A DNA stretch of 64,000 nt from assembly GCF_019355055.1 (NCBI RefSeq), contig NZ_CP048411.1, positions 4,139,001-4,203,000 on the forward strand, written 5' to 3'. The notes beneath the pieces are model-generated. The model was given only the letters and a program-made list of their open reading frames with translations. It had not been told where the DNA came from and ran no database searches. Made by a program: the position numbers and the translations under genes. The stretch is from Pseudomonas sp. MTM4 (GTDB taxonomy: Bacteria > Pseudomonadota > Gammaproteobacteria > Pseudomonadales > Pseudomonadaceae). This document shows positions 60,866 to 64,000 of this stretch, in pieces. Each line of letters starts with the position of its first letter. The first letter of the stretch is position 1.

Positions 60866-62470
60866 ATGCAGAAAAAAAACAATGCACGTCGGGTAGTTGC
60901 TTCTCTCGCGCTAATCGCTTCCGCTTCAGCCCTGGCTGCGCCTTCCGCGGAAACGGCACATTTCGATGAGTTATGGTCACCCGGCAAGCCCGACTCCAGG
61001 GCGTGTCGGTCCCCTCTGCTGGTTGGCACGCCGCTGGGTCTGCCGCGCTGCATGCAGGCCAGCAACATCATGAAGCACCTGGAGAACCTGCAGGACATCG
61101 CCGCGCTGAATCAGGGCAACCGGGCCTCCGGTCAGCCCGGTTACCAGGCCTCGGTGGATTACGTGCGCACGCACCTCGAGCGCGCTGGTTATGAGGTCAG
61201 GGTGCAGAGCTTTCCGTTCCTCGCCTTCTACCCGGCAGGCCCCGGCTCGCTGAATGCCGTCACGCCGCAACCGGTGCAATACACCTGGGAAGAAGACTTT
61301 ACCTACGCCGACCAGACCGACCCGGGCAACGTCACCGCGCCAGTGGTTGCGGTGGACCTGTCGCTCGGCGCCGGCAACACTTCGACCAGCGGCTGCGAGG
61401 CGGCGGATTTCGCTGGCTTCCCGGCTGGCGCCATCGCACTGATGCAGCGTGGCACGTGCCCGTTCGGCGACAAGGCGACCAACGCTGCGGCTGCGGGCGC
61501 GTCCGGCGCGATCATCTTCAACCAGGGCGATACCGAGGATCGCAAGGGGCTGATGGCTGCCACGCTCGGTGAGGACTATCAAGGCGGTATCCCGGTCCTG
61601 TTTTCGACCTACGACCTCGGTGTCGCCTGGGCGGGTACCGAAGGCCTGCAGATGAGCATGAACGTCGACGTGGTGCGTGAGCAGACCGAGACCTACAACG
61701 TGCTGGCCGAAACCCGCCGGGGCAACCGTAACAATGTCATCGTGGTCGGCGCGCATCTGGACTCCGTGTTCGAAGGGGCTGGCGTCAACGATAACGGTTC
61801 GGGCAGTGCCGCCTTGCTGGAAATGGCGGTATTGATGGGCAAGGCGCATCCGTTGAACAAGGTGCGCTTCGCCTGGTGGGGCGCGGAAGAGTCGGGTCTG
61901 GTCGGTTCGACCTATTACGTTAATCAGCTGCCAGACGAGGAGAAACAGCGGATCAAGGCGTACCTGAACGTGGACATGATCGGCTCGCCGAACTACGCCA
62001 ACTTCATCTACGACGGTGACGGCTCGGACTTCGGCCTGCAGGGTCCGCCCGGCTCGGCGGCGATCGAGCGTCTGTTCCGCTCCTACTTCCAGCTGCGCAA
62101 CGAGCCGTCCGAAGGCACCGAAATCGACTTCCGTTCCGACTATGCGCAGTTCTTCGACGACGGCATCGCCTTTGGTGGCCTGTTCACCGGCGCCGAAGAC
62201 ATCAAGAGCCAGGAGCAGGCGCAGCGTTACGGTGGCACAGCGGGGCAGTCGTTCGATCCGTGCTACCACAGCGAGTGCGACAACCTCGGCAATATCTCCA
62301 CCGAGGCGCTGGAGCTGCACGGCGATGCGCTGGCCTTCGCCACCAGCTGGCTGTCGCTGTCGACTAAGATGGTCGATGACGAGATTGCTGCGGCGGCCGA
62401 GCAGAGCATAGGCACAATGCGCATTCAGCAGGTTCAGGAAAGGTCTCGCTGGGGCCTCTGGATCAGGTAA
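60866..62470 (+). CDS. Secreted M28 aminopeptidase (PaAP-like)
   Basis: A 534-residue exported zinc aminopeptidase. ATG 60866 (MQKKNNARRVVASLALIASA) starts a signal peptide ending ALAA. A protease-associated (PA) domain spans about residues 150-250 (GCEAADFAGFPAGAIALMQR). Zinc ligands of the M28 site are visible in VVGAHLDSV, GVNDNGSGSAALLEM, WGAEESGLVGS, LNVDMIGS and DPCYHSECDN. Length and order match the P. aeruginosa quorum-regulated PaAP (536 residues), which is secreted and processed at both ends. Confidence 0.92.
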   Translation: MQKKNNARRVVASLALIASASALAAPSAETAHFDELWSPGKPDSRACRSPLLVGTPLGLPRCMQASNIMKHLENLQDIAALNQGNRASGQPGYQASVDYVRTHLERAGYEVRVQSFPFLAFYPAGPGSLNAVTPQPVQYTWEEDFTYADQTDPGNVTAPVVAVDLSLGAGNTSTSGCEAADFAGFPAGAIALMQRGTCPFGDKATNAAAAGASGAIIFNQGDTEDRKGLMAATLGEDYQGGIPVLFSTYDLGVAWAGTEGLQMSMNVDVVREQTETYNVLAETRRGNRNNVIVVGAHLDSVFEGAGVNDNGSGSAALLEMAVLMGKAHPLNKVRFAWWGAEESGLVGSTYYVNQLPDEEKQRIKAYLNVDMIGSPNYANFIYDGDGSDFGLQGPPGSAAIERLFRSYFQLRNEPSEGTEIDFRSDYAQFFDDGIAFGGLFTGAEDIKSQEQAQRYGGTAGQSFDPCYHSECDNLGNISTEALELHGDALAFATSWLSLSTKMVDDEIAAAAEQSIGTMRIQQVQERSRWGLWIR

Positions 62471-62599
62471 GCGCGTAACCACCGCGCCGATTCGTCGGCG
62501 CGGTTCCACCCGTTCGGTCATCCGGCTCCCGATCCGCCTACGGCCAGCCGGCCAAATCTGCGACAATCGCCGTCCTCCCGAAATCGCTTACGGCTGTCC

Positions 62600-64000
62600 A
62601 TGACCGACGCAACGCCCGCTTTCGACACCCTGCACAAAAATCTCGACCAGGCCTTCAGCGCCGACCGCCATCGCCTGCGCCGCCAGTTGCATGAGCTGAG
62701 AAAAAAGCCAGACGAGAGCAAGCTCGCGCAGTGGCTCGAACGCTTCCAGGCCTCGGCTGCCAAGGTCGAGGCGCGGCGGCAGAGCGTGCCGGCCATCCGT
62801 TACGACGATGCCCTGCCTATCGCCGCCAAGCGCGACGAGATCAAGGCCGCGCTGGAAAAGCATCAGGTGCTGGTGATCGCCGGCGAAACCGGTTCGGGCA
62901 AGACCACTCAGCTGCCGAAGATCTGCCTGGAAATCGGCCGTGGCGTGCACGGGCTGATCGGCCATACCCAGCCGCGGCGTCTGGCCGCGCGCAGCGTTGC
63001 CACGCGCGTGGCGGAGGAAATCGGTACGCCGCTGGGCGAGCTGGTGGGCTATCAGGTGCGCTTCGAGGACCAGAGTACCGACAGCACGCTGATCAAGCTG
63101 ATGACCGACGGCATCCTGCTGGCTGAAACCCAGCACGACCGCTTTCTGGAAAAGTACGACACCATCATCGTCGACGAGGCCCACGAGCGCTCGCTGAACA
63201 TCGACTTCCTGCTGGGCTTCCTCAAGACGCTGCTGCCGCGCCGGCCGGATCTGAAGGTCATCATCACCTCGGCGACTATCGACCTGGAGCGCTTCAGCAA
63301 GCACTTCAATGACGCGCCGATCATCGAGGTTTCAGGGCGTACCTATCCGGTAGAGACCTGGTATCACCCATTGGCAGCGGAGACCGACGAAGACGGCAAC
63401 CGCGTCGAGGACGATCTGACCGTCGACCAGGGCATCCTCGCCGCGCTGGACGAGATCGAAGCCCATGAGAAGAGCATCGGCAAGCGCCCCGGCGACGTGC
63501 TGGTGTTCCTCCCCGGCGAGCGCGAGATTCGCGATGCCGCTGAGATGCTGCGCAAGGCCAACCTGCGCCTGACCGAAGTACTGCCGCTGTATGCGCGGCT
63601 GACGCCTGCCGAGCAGCAGAAGATTTTCCGCCCGGCAGCGGGGCGCAAGATCGTGCTGTCCACCAACGTGGCGGAAACCTCGCTCACCGTACCGGGCATC
63701 CGCTACGTGATCGACTCCGGCACCGCGCGTATCAGCCGCTACAGTTACCGCGCCAAGGTCCAGCGCCTGCCCATCGAGGCGGTGTCCCAAGCCAGCGCCA
63801 ACCAGCGCAAGGGCAGGTGCGGACGCGTCGAACCAGGCATCTGCATCCGCCTGTACAGCGAGGAAGATTTTCTTTCCCGCCCCGAATTCACCGATCCGGA
63901 AATCCTGCGTACCAACCTCGCCGCGGTCATTCTGCAGATGCTGCACCTGCGCCTGGGCGACATTCAGGACTTCCCCTTCATCGAGCCGCCGGACGGCAAG
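62600..64000 (+). CDS. hrpA: ATP-dependent RNA helicase HrpA (5' part)
   Basis: The first 467 codons of a DEAH-box RNA helicase, running off the window. ATG 62600 ([20 protein letters not shown]) follows CGGCTGTCC. Motifs: [21 protein letters not shown], Ia [93 protein letters not shown] start [12 protein letters not shown]. Acts in mRNA processing and ribosome rescue. E. coli HrpA is about 1300 residues, so about 830 are missing here. Confidence 0.95.
   Translation, partial: MTDATPAFDTLHKNLDQAFSADRHRLRRQLHELRKKPDESKLAQWLERFQASAAKVEARRQSVPAIRYDDALPIAAKRDEIKAALEKHQVLVIAGETGSGKTTQLPKICLEIGRGVHGLIGHTQPRRLAARSVATRVAEEIGTPLGELVGYQVRFEDQSTDSTLIKLMTDGILLAETQHDRFLEKYDTIIVDEAHERSLNIDFLLGFLKTLLPRRPDLKVIITSATIDLERFSKHFNDAPIIEVSGRTYPVETWYHPLAAETDEDGNRVEDDLTVDQGILAALDEIEAHEKSIGKRPGDVLVFLPGEREIRDAAEMLRKANLRLTEVLPLYARLTPAEQQKIFRPAAGRKIVLSTNVAETSLTVPGIRYVIDSGTARISRYSYRAKVQRLPIEAVSQASANQRKGRCGRVEPGICIRLYSEEDFLSRPEFTDPEILRTNLAAVILQMLHLRLGDIQDFPFIEPPDGK

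Noticed and set aside
60977..62566. 529-residue minus-strand frame antisense to the M28 aminopeptidase
   Set aside because: Shadow of a clearly real gene on the other strand, with no recognisable domain.

Overview
The window reads as chromosomal DNA of a high-GC gammaproteobacterium of the Pseudomonas stutzeri (Stutzerimonas) type. The evidence is the braCDEFG operon, the rapA ... ccoM ... pullulanase ... phaJ1 / fadD2 / fadD1 neighbourhood, a PaAP-type M28 aminopeptidase, and above all a 36-residue CcoM, the extra cbb3-oxidase subunit known from P. stutzeri. Assignments rest on reading motifs and gene order; no database search was possible. No rRNA, tRNA, CRISPR array, phage or complete IS was recognised.

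Region 1 (1-13221) is the most unusual part: a catabolic island with two regulators (LysR, RutR-like TetR), a decayed start of an NCS2 nucleobase permease, and a run of same-strand genes (2155-10713) encoding two THI5-like binding proteins, one ABC ATPase and permease, a Rieske oxygenase, an Fe(II)/2-oxoglutarate-type oxygenase, a guanine/8-oxoguanine-type deaminase and a VanB-type reductase. A Tsx-like porin and a second 8-oxoguanine deaminase follow on the other strand. Together they suggest uptake, oxidative trimming and deamination of a modified purine or purine-like heterocycle; the substrate is unknown.

Region 2 (13469-22525) holds the branched-chain amino acid transporter (with a hairpin between the binding protein gene and the rest), a DUF2288 gene, and a PhnCDE-like (phosphonate or putative selenate) ABC transporter. 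Region 3 (22736-34475) has a protealysin-like M4 protease with its likely emfourin inhibitor, a reductase/isomerase pair (tartronate semialdehyde reductase and hydroxypyruvate isomerase families), an MFS transporter, a YegD-like Hsp70, a CHAD protein, a cyclophilin overlapping a LysR gene, and a DEAD-box RNA helicase with a TTG start.

Region 4 (34484-42563) contains a secreted GH5 glycosidase with three copies of an unnamed ~78-residue N-terminal module, next to an AT-rich 590-bp gap; then a tightly overlapping egtB-egtD-subtilase operon (ergothioneine-type biosynthesis plus an S8 protease whose catalytic Asp is replaced by Glu); then an SDR. Region 5 (42602-64000) starts with a ~265-bp MITE-like element, then lhr, expanded in frame by 129-bp tandem repeats, rapA, alkB, ccoM with an Anr box, a pullulanase, phaJ1, fadD2-fadD1, the M28 aminopeptidase, and the 5' part of hrpA running off the window. 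REP-like hairpins are scattered between genes.
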